Shown piece after piece: positions 25,801 through 33,504 of a DNA stretch of 64,000 nt. How positions within the stretch are numbered: position 1 is the stretch's first letter; the number at the start of each line of letters is the position of its first letter. Source of the stretch: UBA6614 sp002433235 (lineage in GTDB: Bacteria > Verrucomicrobiota > Verrucomicrobiia > Limisphaerales > UBA1100); assembly GCA_002433235.1 (NCBI GenBank), contig DJHS01000092.1, positions 1 through 64,000 on the forward strand. Reading direction: 5' to 3'. The notes beneath the pieces were generated by a model. That model ran no database searches, was not told the origin of the DNA, and was given only the letters and a program-made list of their open reading frames with translations. A program made the translations under genes and the position numbers.

Positions 25801-27232
25801 GGTCCGCCTTGCCGTCGCCATCGGTATCGGCAAGGTGCAGCAGCTCGGTGCTTTGGGCAACGTATGCGCCGCCATCGCCGGGCTCAATGCCGGTAGGGAT
25901 AAAGAGACCATCAGCGAACACGGTCGTTTTGTCCGCCACGCCGTTGCCGGTGGTGTCCTCGAGCACGACGATTTTATCATCAGCAACCTGCCCGGGCTTC
26001 ACCTGCGGATAAACCGACGAGGTGGCGACCCACAGGCGTCCTTGGGGATCGAAGTTCATCTGGATTGGCTTGGCGAGCGACGGGTTTTCGGCGAAGAGTT
26101 TTACTTCAACGCCCGGCATGGTGGTGAATTCGGGGAGTTTTTGCGGTTTGAAGGGAACGGCTTGTTCGGGCAAGCGCGGCTTTTGACCATTCTTGGGTGG
26201 CGTGACGCCAACTTGCTTGGGCTTTGGCAGGGGAGCCTCGGCGGGCTGTTTTGGCCGGGAATTTTTAGGTGGCTGAAGGTCTCTTAGGGCGGCGATTTTC
26301 TTTTCCTCGGCGGCGATGAGTGGGTCGAATTGCGGAATCTCGACGGCGTTGTTGCCCTGCTCATGTTTGCGGAAGCCGAAAATGTACGCCATGTTTTGTG
26401 GGCGCGAGCGGTCGAAGAAGAGTTCGTTTTTGCGGTGAATGATTTTGCGCAGCAGGATGGCCTGACCGGAATGAAGGCGCGGATGCTTGGGGATGCCGAG
26501 ATCGGTGCCGATGCGGTCGGCGATGGTGCGGTAGCCGGCGTCGTGGGCGTGGATGCCGTTTTCAGTCAGTGGCGGGCGTTTGCCGGCGTGGACGCGGAAG
26601 AGGTCGACGTAATAAGTGCGCCGGGCGGTGGCGAGCTGGCGGAGTTGCGCGGTGTAAGCGGCGAGCTGGGCATTGTGATTGGCGGGATCGGGCAACGCGC
26701 CGCCAAGCGCCTCATGCCGCAGCGGCGAAAGGATGACGAATCGGACGCCCGGCGCGAGCTTGGCAATGGTGTCCATGAGCGCCTCCATCTCCTTGCCGAA
26801 CTGCTCCGGCTGTCCCTCAAACGAACTAGCCATGCCGTAGCCGAGGAACACGATTGTCGGCTTCACGAGCTGAATCTGTTTCTGCAACTGCTGCCAGCCC
26901 TCGTCCGCCGGCTCGTAGCCCGCCTGTTTCAGGCTGAGTCCCGCGCGAGAGATGCCGCGCGGCGTGTCGCCACTCCAGCCGAGGTTGCGAAAAATGACTT
27001 GCCGCTTCGGCCAAGCCGTCGTGAGGCGCAACTCGATGTGGCCGTACACCTGCGCCCGCTCCATCAGCGCATCACCAAGGAAAGCGACGCGGTCACCATC
27101 CTTGAGCTGTAGCGGCGGGAGCTGAAACGCCTGCAGAGAAAAAGTGAGGAGGAAAATCACCAAAGACCAAGTTCTGAGGCCCATGCACCAAGGTTGTGTT
27201 TCGCTATAACGGGTCAATTGAGATTTGGTCAT
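22826..27232 (-). CDS. Giant SGNH-propeller-HEAT-cytochrome c fusion (PVC-type heme-binding protein)
   Basis: 1468 residues from the ATG at 27232. After a signal segment (SLVIFLLTFSLQA) comes an SGNH/GDSL-like domain (VAFLGDALMERAQVYGH, IFRNLGWSGDTPRG, IVFLGYGMASSF, ENGIHAHDAGY). A Pro/Lys linker leads to the PVC propeller domain (MPGVEVKLFAENPSLAKPIQ, NPWGHHFDDFGQAF, GPDGALYIADWSNPIIQHGE), then alpha-helical HEAT-like repeats, a c-type cytochrome with CTVCH near residue 1184 and GPDFTSLG, and a beta-rich end. Start choice: AAGGA six bases before 27232 supports it; the ATG at 27184 gives a shorter signal peptide and is the alternative. Probably a periplasmic dehydrogenase or esterase feeding electrons to the heme; substrate unknown. 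Confidence 0.88.
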   Translation of the reverse strand: MTKSQLTRYSETQPWCMGLRTWSLVIFLLTFSLQAFQLPPLQLKDGDRVAFLGDALMERAQVYGHIELRLTTAWPKRQVIFRNLGWSGDTPRGISRAGLSLKQAGYEPADEGWQQLQKQIQLVKPTIVFLGYGMASSFEGQPEQFGKEMEALMDTIAKLAPGVRFVILSPLRHEALGGALPDPANHNAQLAAYTAQLRQLATARRTYYVDLFRVHAGKRPPLTENGIHAHDAGYRTIADRIGTDLGIPKHPRLHSGQAILLRKIIHRKNELFFDRSRPQNMAYIFGFRKHEQGNNAVEIPQFDPLIAAEEKKIAALRDLQPPKNSRPKQPAEAPLPKPKQVGVTPPKNGQKPRLPEQAVPFKPQKLPEFTTMPGVEVKLFAENPSLAKPIQMNFDPQGRLWVATSSVYPQVKPGQVADDKIVVLEDTTGNGVADKTTVFADGLFIPTGIEPGDGGAYVAQSTELLHLADTDGDGKADQKRIVLSGFGTEDTHHTLHTLRWGHDGRLYFNQSIYIRSHVETPHGVVRLKSGGIWHLRPDSLRAGIAYRGWCNPWGHHFDDFGQAFVTDGAGFQGISYAIPGAMYFTYARARRIMGSVSPGNYPKFAGLEIINSPHLPENFRGVAVTCDFRAHRIVRFTLSESGAGFAAKHEGDFIRSSATSFRPIDIKQGPDGALYIADWSNPIIQHGEVDFRDPRRDKVHGRIWRVTFKDRLLAKKTNFPKLKNAQLLDTLLSENLYEKRQARRVLHEKGAAILPDLAAWTKKQTTDKARLEALWLHEAVDNVNEKLLRQLLASNDHRIRAAAARVLNHWADRIDDSLNAQSMAVADKHPRVRLEAARGLGAVPEVAAANTALRVLDQPVDRFVDYALWLTMNDHGDRWLEAVSTGQAKLPDNPAHAAFALKSIDAGKAARLVNQLVAKAPLPKDGSGPLIELIGAAGGGVELRALYLQLIKNGFAPNAHPRVLNALANAARLRNARPAGNLKGLETFVNAEDAATRDAAIQLAGAWKRDPLVDALLGLAKAGNGPAFASLGQIRTGKAINGLRGLAANEQPLNVRQAAARTLAAVNLRGNLPTIFAVLKDTKESTQALELWRALLQHKGAGGALAEGVAAAQLPKAVVTAGIRAAREGGRNEKALVSALARSQNMSLLTKQLTAAELKVLAARAMKEGDPFAGERIYRRAELACTVCHAIGGAGGQVGPDFTSLGASAQPDYIIESLLYPNRKIKEGYHTTVVETKDNRTIAGVAVRDAGGELVLRDLANKLVSIPKNQIRKKNAAPVSLMTPGLIAGLPEDEQLHLYRFLAELGKAGPFDAAKTGVARTWKLLPGTHRVEQYGIEKIVEAGFDKKWTHHVLGFRGKVEGWQTVPARVNGDLPADDITTATATGRYVAVVHIFAGTNFEVQKPGNVTFRLPRGLVTEAWINGEPLKRGNTFTAKLPAGKHRIVVRLDAKALPKAFRLESDDIAFLNE

Positions 27233-27320
27233 TAAAAATCCTTGATCATTAAGAACTGGAAATTGGTCGTTTTGAACTCGCCCCATTCAATCGTGCCTTT
27301 CGTTACCTTGCAATTTCCTT

Positions 27321-27349
27321 TTGCACATCCGCCGGGGTTGGGTCAGAAT
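27321..27349 (+). promoter_or_regulatory. Candidate promoter of the 254-aa membrane protein
   Basis: TTGCAC (27321-27326), 17-base spacer, CAGAAT (27344-27349), 15 bases before the ATG at 27365. Lies in the divergent spacer opposite the heme-binding gene. Confidence 0.4.
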
Positions 27350-27364
27350 GAGGACGTGTTAGCC

Positions 27365-28129
27365 ATGAGTCACCCCCATGCGATAGCTGTCTTGGCGATG
27401 GCTGGAGCTGCAGATTGGGTGGCTTGGATCATGCTCGGCTTGTTCCTGGGCGTTCTGATTGTGGCGGGAGTTTTCTGGGTATTGGCGCGACATGAAGTGA
27501 GGCAAATGCGGCGGCGCGCCCCTCGGCCTTCCTGGGAGCCTCTGCCGGATTTCAGTCTGCCCTCGCAATGGCTGGCCATCCGCAGTGGCAATGTGGCGGC
27601 GGTCCAGCAGGCGCTGGGACTGGCCAATCCGCAGCAATGTTCCTGGGCAGAAGGCTTTTCCGTCTCGCATGGTCAAAGGCTGTTCATTGCGCCCCCGGTT
27701 CAAGGCTGGATTCTCGTGGTTGGCCCTGCACTCCCAGTGCCGGAAGATGACATTGACCGTTGCTTTTATTTTATAACCCGACTCAGCCACCAACTGGGGC
27801 ACGTCCAGTTTTTCAGCCGTAACCGTGCCTTGGGCCATCACGCCTGGGCGCGTGCTCAAACGGGCCGTATCGAGCGGGCCTATGCCTGGGCTGGTGAAAC
27901 GCTCTGGAACCAAGGCGCGGCGACCCGGGACGAAAAAGAATTGAACATGCGCTGTCAGCCATACGGCCAGACGGTTGTGGAGTTGGATTATCGCGATCTG
28001 GACCGACTAACGGAGAACACGGAGAATGTCCCGCGTCTGGCCGCGCGCTGGAGCATGGACCCGGCCTCGCTGCCCGGACGAATGCGGGCAGTCGAGCCGG
28101 GCATCTCAGGTGAAATTGCCGCAGCCTGA
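27365..28129 (+). CDS. Hypothetical single-pass membrane protein
   Basis: 254 residues from the ATG at 27365. Residues about 18-40 (WVAWIMLGLFLGVLIVAGVF) form one membrane helix, followed by a basic stretch (RHEVRQMRRRAPRPSW) and a soluble domain that should be cytoplasmic. That domain has AIRSGNVAAVQQALGLANPQ, a RLFIAPPVQGWILVVG strand, HVQFFSRNRALGHHAWARA and RIERAYAWAGETLWNQG. I have an impression of similar hypothetical proteins in other bacteria but no function. An open frame from 27242 exists but would start in the divergent promoter region. Confidence 0.6.
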   Translation: MSHPHAIAVLAMAGAADWVAWIMLGLFLGVLIVAGVFWVLARHEVRQMRRRAPRPSWEPLPDFSLPSQWLAIRSGNVAAVQQALGLANPQQCSWAEGFSVSHGQRLFIAPPVQGWILVVGPALPVPEDDIDRCFYFITRLSHQLGHVQFFSRNRALGHHAWARAQTGRIERAYAWAGETLWNQGAATRDEKELNMRCQPYGQTVVELDYRDLDRLTENTENVPRLAARWSMDPASLPGRMRAVEPGISGEIAAA

Positions 28130-28194
28130 GTTGCCACCGTGATTTAAGGCAAAACACAGGCGTGCCCTGCGCGCCGCAACCTGTTTTAAAAAAC

Positions 28195-28776
28195 ATGTCA
28201 CTTGAACTCGCACTAAAGCAAATCCCCAAAACCATCAAGGCCGATGACGGAATCGAGCTGCAGGTCCGCCCGCTGGAAAGCAGTGATGAAAAGGCCCTAC
28301 TGGGTTTCTTTAAGAAGCTCCCGGAGCCGGAGTTGATGTTTTTCAAAAACCGCGTGACTGACCCGGAGATCATACAAGGCTGGTGTCAGAATATCGACTT
28401 GGGGACGAACCTGCCGCTGCTGGCCATCGACAATGGCGAAGTTGTTGCCGTGGCCACGCTGCACCAAAAGTTGGGTGGCTGGAAACGCCACATCGGTCGC
28501 GTCAGCGCGAGTGTGCTGACGAAATACCGACAGAAAGGAATCGTCGGCCAACTGGTCGATGCGCTGGTCAACTGCGCGCGCATGAGCGGCTTGAGCAAGG
28601 TGGAGGCGGAGTTCATTGGCAAACAGGAAGGCGCGCAGAAGCTCTTTGCCATGCAAGGCTTCACCCACCTCCTGAAGTTGGAGGATTATGTCCAAGACAT
28701 GCAGGCCATCACGCATGATTACGTGTTGATGGGCATGGACCTGAAGACTGATGAGGAATATGCCGGGATGGGGTGA
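28195..28776 (+). CDS. GNAT family N-acetyltransferase
   Basis: 193 residues. The acetyl-CoA pyrophosphate-binding motif A is seen at about 103-120, VSASVLTKYRQKGIVGQL, with R112-x-x-G-x-V in place of the usual RxxGxG/A; the surrounding strands (LLAIDNGEVVAVATL) and the C-terminal KVEAEFIGKQEGAQKLFAMQGF fit the fold. The substrate is unknown. The ATG at 28195 is preferred over an upstream GTG because it begins the conserved part. It shares its stop region with the zinc-ribbon gene (GTGATG), so the two are likely co-expressed. Confidence 0.8.
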   Translation: MSLELALKQIPKTIKADDGIELQVRPLESSDEKALLGFFKKLPEPELMFFKNRVTDPEIIQGWCQNIDLGTNLPLLAIDNGEVVAVATLHQKLGGWKRHIGRVSASVLTKYRQKGIVGQLVDALVNCARMSGLSKVEAEFIGKQEGAQKLFAMQGFTHLLKLEDYVQDMQAITHDYVLMGMDLKTDEEYAGMG

Positions 28777-29051
28777 TGCCGCCGGCCTTTTGCCCCAGTT
28801 GCGGAGCGGCAATTCCCGAGGATGCCATAGCTTGCCCTGAGTGCGGTTCCGATGAAGAAACCGGCTGGAGCGTGGATGCCCACGCCCAATCCCTCGGCCT
28901 ACCGGATGATGATTTTGATTATGACGAATTTGTGGGCCGAGAGTTTGGGGATGAACCGCGCGAGCTAAAACCACGCGGCCTCCATTGGTTTTGGTGGCTC
29001 GTGGGTGCGGGCTTATTGACAGTTCTCGTTTGGATGTGGGTTATTCGATAA
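28773..29051 (+). CDS. Zinc-ribbon membrane protein
   Basis: 92 residues. Two CxxC pairs, CPSCG and CPECGSDEETGW, make an N-terminal zinc ribbon; an acidic middle (DDDFDYDEFVGREFGDEP) and one C-terminal membrane helix (HWFWWLVGAGLLTVLVWMWV) follow. The ribbon should face the cytoplasm. The start is either GTG at 28773 (four-base overlap with the GNAT gene) or ATG at 28776 (one-base overlap). Similar small zinc-ribbon proteins occur in PVC genomes without known function. Confidence 0.75.
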   Translation: MMPPAFCPSCGAAIPEDAIACPECGSDEETGWSVDAHAQSLGLPDDDFDYDEFVGREFGDEPRELKPRGLHWFWWLVGAGLLTVLVWMWVIR

Positions 29052-29145
29052 TGGGTTGGCCGTATGTGGTTTAATCATTCGACAGCAATCCGGCCACTGG
29101 ATTACTCTGGACAGATTCACGCCAAACACTCCCTGAAACATTAAA

Positions 29146-30369
29146 ATGAAACCCACACTGCTTCTGCTTGCATTAGCCTTTACGCTCCATGCGGAGGACT
29201 GGCCTCAATTCCTCGGTCCGCGGCGTGATGGAAGCTATGCTGGCACGGGGCTGGCAGCGCGCTGGCCGGCGGATGGACCGAAAATACTCTGGAGAAAAAA
29301 CGTCGGCACCGGCTGGAGCGGCGCGACGGTGGCGGAGGGCAAGGCGATCCTGTTTCATCGCAGTGGCAACGATGAAATTGTTGAATGTGTGAGCGCCGCA
29401 AGTGGGAAAGTGCTTTGGAAACATTCGTACGGCTCAGACTATCGCGACCAGTTTGGCAAAGACAATGGACCGCGTTCCACACCGGCCATCGCAGATGGAC
29501 GGGTTTACACCATGGGCGCGGGCGGCGTGGTTACTGCCTTGGACTTCAAGACAGGCAAGGCGTTGTGGCGGGTTGACACAGCACGGCAATTTCGAGCCAG
29601 TATCGGCTTTTTCGGACTGGCCTGCTCACCATTGGTTCATGGCAAAAACCTACTGTTAAACATTGGCGGAGAAAACAACGCGGGCATCGTCGCGTTTGAC
29701 ACCCGTTCCGGGAAACTGCGCTGGAAGACATCCACGGACAACACAAGCTATTCCTCACCCATGATTGCCAAGCTGGACGGCCAAAATCGCGCCTTGTTCT
29801 TCACCCGCGCGGGACTGGAGGCGGTTGCGCCGGACACGGGCAAAACCATTTTCAAATTTCCTTGGCGGCCGGCCATCCAAGCCTCGGTGAATGCCGCCAC
29901 GCCGCTGGTGAGCGGCAACTGGGTTTTCATTTCGACCAGTTATGGAAAAGGCGCTGCCGTGTTGGCGACAAAGGACGACGCCACCGAAACCGTATGGGCT
30001 CGTGATGGTGTGATGAGCAACCAATACGCAACCTGTGTGCTTCAAGACGGACACCTCTATGGCTTTCACGGGCGAGCGGATGTGGGTGGCTGCGAGCTGC
30101 GTTGCGTGGAATTAAAAACCGGTACGGTTAAATGGAGCCAACCCGGCCTGCAGTCCGGCACTGTCACCCTTGCAAAGGAGGATTTGCTTGTCTTGACGGA
30201 ACGCGGCGAATTATTGCGCGCGCCCGCCAACCCCGCGGGATTCCGGCCGACCGGCAGAGCCCAGATCCTAGGCTTTAACACCCGCGCCTATCCCGCCCTT
30301 GCCAATGGGCTGCTCATTGCCCGCGACAAAAATCAGTTCATTTGCGCCGATTTGCGCCAGGCGGAATAA
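29146..30369 (+). CDS. PQQ-like beta-propeller exported protein
   Basis: 407 residues with a signal peptide (MKPTLLLLALAFTLHA-E). The mature protein begins DWPQFLGPRRDGSYAGTGL, typical of the PVC secreted propeller family, and contains repeated blades such as GKVLWKHSYG, GKALWRVD and SGKLRWKTS. The family resembles BamB and quinoprotein dehydrogenases in fold, but the PQQ-binding and catalytic residues of true dehydrogenases cannot be claimed. It is followed after 42 bases by the SMP-30 lipoprotein and a second propeller. No Shine-Dalgarno precedes the ATG. Confidence 0.85.
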   Translation: MKPTLLLLALAFTLHAEDWPQFLGPRRDGSYAGTGLAARWPADGPKILWRKNVGTGWSGATVAEGKAILFHRSGNDEIVECVSAASGKVLWKHSYGSDYRDQFGKDNGPRSTPAIADGRVYTMGAGGVVTALDFKTGKALWRVDTARQFRASIGFFGLACSPLVHGKNLLLNIGGENNAGIVAFDTRSGKLRWKTSTDNTSYSSPMIAKLDGQNRALFFTRAGLEAVAPDTGKTIFKFPWRPAIQASVNAATPLVSGNWVFISTSYGKGAAVLATKDDATETVWARDGVMSNQYATCVLQDGHLYGFHGRADVGGCELRCVELKTGTVKWSQPGLQSGTVTLAKEDLLVLTERGELLRAPANPAGFRPTGRAQILGFNTRAYPALANGLLIARDKNQFICADLRQAE

Positions 30370-30373
30370 CGGC

Positions 30374-30402
30374 TTGGCCGCCCCACATGATCGGGCTAGC
30401 CT
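30374..30402 (+). promoter_or_regulatory. Start-proximal promoter of SMP-30 gene
   Basis: TTGGCC (30374-30379), 17-base spacer, TAGCCT (30397-30402), nine bases to the ATG at 30412. The -35 begins four bases after the upstream stop codon. A nearly leaderless mRNA is predicted. Confidence 0.5.
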
Positions 30403-30411
30403 TTTGCCCGC

Positions 30412-31479
30412 ATGAGAATTCCCGCTCTCCTCTGCCTGGCATTGACCCTGTTGCTGACCGCTTGCGAGGCACCACCAAGCCCAACGCCAAGGCCTGCACC
30501 GACGCCCCCTGCACCGTCCTTCCCCTCCATTGGCGCTGTGGAACGATTGGATTCCGCGCTGGACAGCCTAATTTCCACCAACGCCGTGATAGAAAAACTG
30601 GGGAGCGGCTTTAAATGGGCGGAAGGCCCTGTCTGGGTGCGCACCTCACAGGGAGACCGCTTCATCCTCTTTTCTGATATCCCGCCCAACAAGATTTACA
30701 AGTGGAGCGAAACGGGAGGACTGGTCGAATTCCTTCACCCCAGCGGCTATACGGGCACCACACCGCGTACGGGGGAACCCGGCTCCAACGGACTGCTGCT
30801 GGATCGATTCGGGCGGCTGGTGCTTTGCCAGCATGGCGACCGGCGCATCGCGCGCCTTGGCATTTCCCTCAACAACCCTCGGCCCGTGTTTGAAACCATT
30901 GTGGACCGTTATCAAGGCAAGCGCTTCAACAGCCCCAATGACGCGTGTTACAGTAAAAACGGAGACCTATATTTCACTGACCCTCCCTATGGACTGGAGA
31001 AGAGAATGGCCGATCCTGCCAAGGAATTAAGCTTTCAGGGTGTTTACCGGCTCAGCCGGGATGGGGAATTGAAGCTGCTCACGGACAAGATTGCTTATCC
31101 CAATGGCATCGCCTTGTCACCGGACGAATCAATCCTGTACGTTGCCGAAAGCGGGCCGGACACTAAAATTCACGCCTTTCAAGTAAAACCGGATGGAACG
31201 ATCGACGAGGGCAGGATATTTTTTGACCCCACGTCATTGCGGCAGGCAGGCCGCCGGGGGGGCTGTGATGGATTAAAAGTGGATGTGAACGGCAACCTGT
31301 TTGCCACGGGGCCGGGCGGGGTGCTGATCCTGACACCAACCGGAAAACACCTTGGCACCATCAACACAGGCACGCGCATTGCCAATGTCGGCTGGGGGGA
31401 TGATGGAAGCACGCTTTACCTCACTGCACACATGCACTTGTGCCGAGTTCGCACGAAAACAAAAGGGGCTGGATTTTGA
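30412..31479 (+). CDS. SMP-30/gluconolactonase-like lipoprotein
   Basis: 355 residues. MRIPALLCLALTLLLTAC is a lipoprotein signal with Cys18, followed by a Pro-rich linker (PPSPTPRPAPTPPAPS). The propeller shows GFKWAEGPVW (metal-binding glutamate), RFNSPNDACYSKNGDLYFTDPPYG (conserved asparagine and aspartate), IAYPNGIALSPDESILYVAES and GGCDGLKVDVNGNLFATGPGG, matching SMP-30 family lactonases such as gluconolactonases. It should hydrolyse a sugar lactone or similar ester outside the cytoplasm. Its TGA is directly followed by the ATG of the next propeller, so the two are one operon. Confidence 0.87.
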   Translation: MRIPALLCLALTLLLTACEAPPSPTPRPAPTPPAPSFPSIGAVERLDSALDSLISTNAVIEKLGSGFKWAEGPVWVRTSQGDRFILFSDIPPNKIYKWSETGGLVEFLHPSGYTGTTPRTGEPGSNGLLLDRFGRLVLCQHGDRRIARLGISLNNPRPVFETIVDRYQGKRFNSPNDACYSKNGDLYFTDPPYGLEKRMADPAKELSFQGVYRLSRDGELKLLTDKIAYPNGIALSPDESILYVAESGPDTKIHAFQVKPDGTIDEGRIFFDPTSLRQAGRRGGCDGLKVDVNGNLFATGPGGVLILTPTGKHLGTINTGTRIANVGWGDDGSTLYLTAHMHLCRVRTKTKGAGF

Positions 31480-33033
31480 ATGAAAAGTACATTTTTAACA
31501 CTCTCAATATTTCTGGCTGCCTCCACCGCGCTGGCGGATGATTGGCCGTTTTTTCTCGGGCCCACGGCGGACAACATCTCCAAAGAGGTCGGCCTGCTCG
31601 ATGCCTTCCCGAAGGACGGCCCGCGCGAGGTGTTTGCCAAGCGCATCGGCACGGGGTACGCGCCGGTGTCCGTGCGGGACGGCAAGGTGGTGCTCTTTCA
31701 CCGCGCCAGCAAGCTGCTGAAGATTGCGCCGGACGACACGTTTGCCAAGGTGATCGCGTACATCAACGGCGAGCTGGCTGCATTCGGCGCCAAGGAGCGC
31801 GTCACCGAGGCCAGCATCCGTGCCGCGCAGGCGAACAACAACCGCCGCGGCTACCTCGTGATGCCCGCAGCTATCCAGAAATTTTTTGACCAGGAAATAG
31901 TCGACTGCCTTGACGCCAAGACCGGCAAGCTCATCTGGCGCCACGCCTACCCGACCGCCTACGAGGATCCCTACGGCTACAACAACGGCCCCCGTTGCGT
32001 CCCCGTGCTCACCAAGGACCGCTGCATCACCTACGGCGCCGAAGGAGTGCTGCTTTGTCTGGATCTGAAAACCGGCAAACCCATTTGGCGGCGCGATATT
32101 GAGAAGGATTTTAAGATCGTCAAAAATTTCTTTGGCGTCGGCAGCACCCCCGTGCTGGAGGGCAACCTGCTCATCACCATGGTCGGCGGCCAGCCCAACA
32201 GCGGCATGGCGGCCTTTAACTTGAAGGACGGCAAAACCGTGTGGACCAGCGTGGGCAAGGATACCTGGCACGGCACCGCCAAGCTCGGCTGGCCTGGCGA
32301 ACCCATCATTGACTGGCTGGGCGTGGAGAAACAGGCCAGCTACGCTGCGCCCGTGCTGGCCACGGTACACGGCCGGCGCGTCGCATTTTGCTTCATGCGT
32401 CAGGGCCTCGTCGCGCTGGATCCCAAGACCGGCAAGGTGTTTTTCAAGCACTGGTTCCGCGCGCGCGTACCTGAGAGCGTGAATGCCTCCAATCCCGTCG
32501 TGTGGAAGGACATGGTATTCGCCTCCTCCTGCTACTACGGCGAAGGCGCTTTCGTCTTGAAAATTAAAAAAGACCTCTCCGGATACGAGGAAGTTTGGAG
32601 CACCCGCAAACGCCGCGCCGCCAACCGCCGGCATGAGGAAGTGCTTGGCATCCATTGGATGACCCCCATCCTGCACGAGGGCCAGCTCTACGCCAGCAGC
32701 GGCCGCAATGAGCCGGACGCCAGCTTTCGCTGCGTGGATTTTCTCACCGGCAAACTCAACTGGCAGGTGGATGAAAGCTGGAGCAAATTCGGCGGTGGCG
32801 GTGACAAGAAATACGGCCGCAGCTCCATCGTGTTGGCTGACAAAAAACTCATCGTCCTTGGCGAAACCGGCCGGCTCGGCCTGTACGAAATCAACGCCAA
32901 GAAAGCCGTGGAACTTTCCAGCTACCACTCCCCCAAGCTGCATTACCCCTGCTGGGGCGGCCCGGCCCTCGCCAACAAAAAACTCTACATCCGCAGCGAA
33001 GACCGCCTCATCTGTTTCGACATTGCCAAGTAG
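31480..33033 (+). CDS. PQQ-like beta-propeller protein with helical insertion
   Basis: 517 residues with a signal peptide (MKSTFLTLSIFLAASTALA-D). DWPFFLGPTADNIS and repeated blades (GKLIWRHAY, GKPIWRRDI, GKVFFKHW) place it in the same secreted family as the propeller at 29146. Against that paralogue it has about 62 extra residues at 76-137, inserted between VVLFHR and VDCLDAKTGK, rich in Ala and charged residues and probably helical. Translation should be coupled to the SMP-30 lipoprotein upstream. Ends 67 bases before an assembly gap. Confidence 0.85.
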   Translation: MKSTFLTLSIFLAASTALADDWPFFLGPTADNISKEVGLLDAFPKDGPREVFAKRIGTGYAPVSVRDGKVVLFHRASKLLKIAPDDTFAKVIAYINGELAAFGAKERVTEASIRAAQANNNRRGYLVMPAAIQKFFDQEIVDCLDAKTGKLIWRHAYPTAYEDPYGYNNGPRCVPVLTKDRCITYGAEGVLLCLDLKTGKPIWRRDIEKDFKIVKNFFGVGSTPVLEGNLLITMVGGQPNSGMAAFNLKDGKTVWTSVGKDTWHGTAKLGWPGEPIIDWLGVEKQASYAAPVLATVHGRRVAFCFMRQGLVALDPKTGKVFFKHWFRARVPESVNASNPVVWKDMVFASSCYYGEGAFVLKIKKDLSGYEEVWSTRKRRAANRRHEEVLGIHWMTPILHEGQLYASSGRNEPDASFRCVDFLTGKLNWQVDESWSKFGGGGDKKYGRSSIVLADKKLIVLGETGRLGLYEINAKKAVELSSYHSPKLHYPCWGGPALANKKLYIRSEDRLICFDIAK

Positions 33034-33504
33034 CGCAGCACGCCAGCTTCAACGATGAAATCCGAACCGATGTTTCGGGCTAAATCCAAACAATAAAGGN
33101 NNNNNNNNNNNNNNNNNNNNNNNNNNNNNNNNNNNNNNNNNNNNNNNNNNNNNNNNNNNNNNNNNNNNNNNNNNNNNNNNNNNNNNNNNNNNNNNNNNNN
33201 NNNNNNNNNNNNNNNNNNNNNNNNNNNNNNNNNNNNNNNNNNNNNNNNNNNNNNNNNNNNNNNNNNNNNNNNNNNNNNNNNNNNNNNNNNNNNNNNNNNN
33301 NNNNNNNNNNNNNNNNNNNNNNNNNNNNNNNNNNNNNNNNNNNNNNNNNNNNNNNNNNNNNNNNNNNNNNNNNNNNNNNNNNNNNNNNNNNNNNNNNNNN
33401 NNNNNNNNNNNNNNNNNNNNNNNNNNNNNNNNNNNNNNNNNNNNNNNNNNNNNNNNNNNNNNNNNNNNNNNNNNNNNNNNNNNNNNNNNNNNNNNNNNNN
33501 NNNN
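33034..33504. other. Intergenic stretch and 405-base assembly gap
   Basis: 33034-33099 is non-coding with no clear terminator; a weak CCGAA/TTCGG pair occurs near 33061-33077 without a T run. 33100-33504 is N. The promoter and first codons of the transporter gene that follows must lie within it. Confidence 0.95.

Noticed and set aside
28157..28187. ACAGG/CCTGT stem before the GNAT gene as terminator
   Set aside because: Short arms, a long 18-base loop and only three or four T; could be chance.
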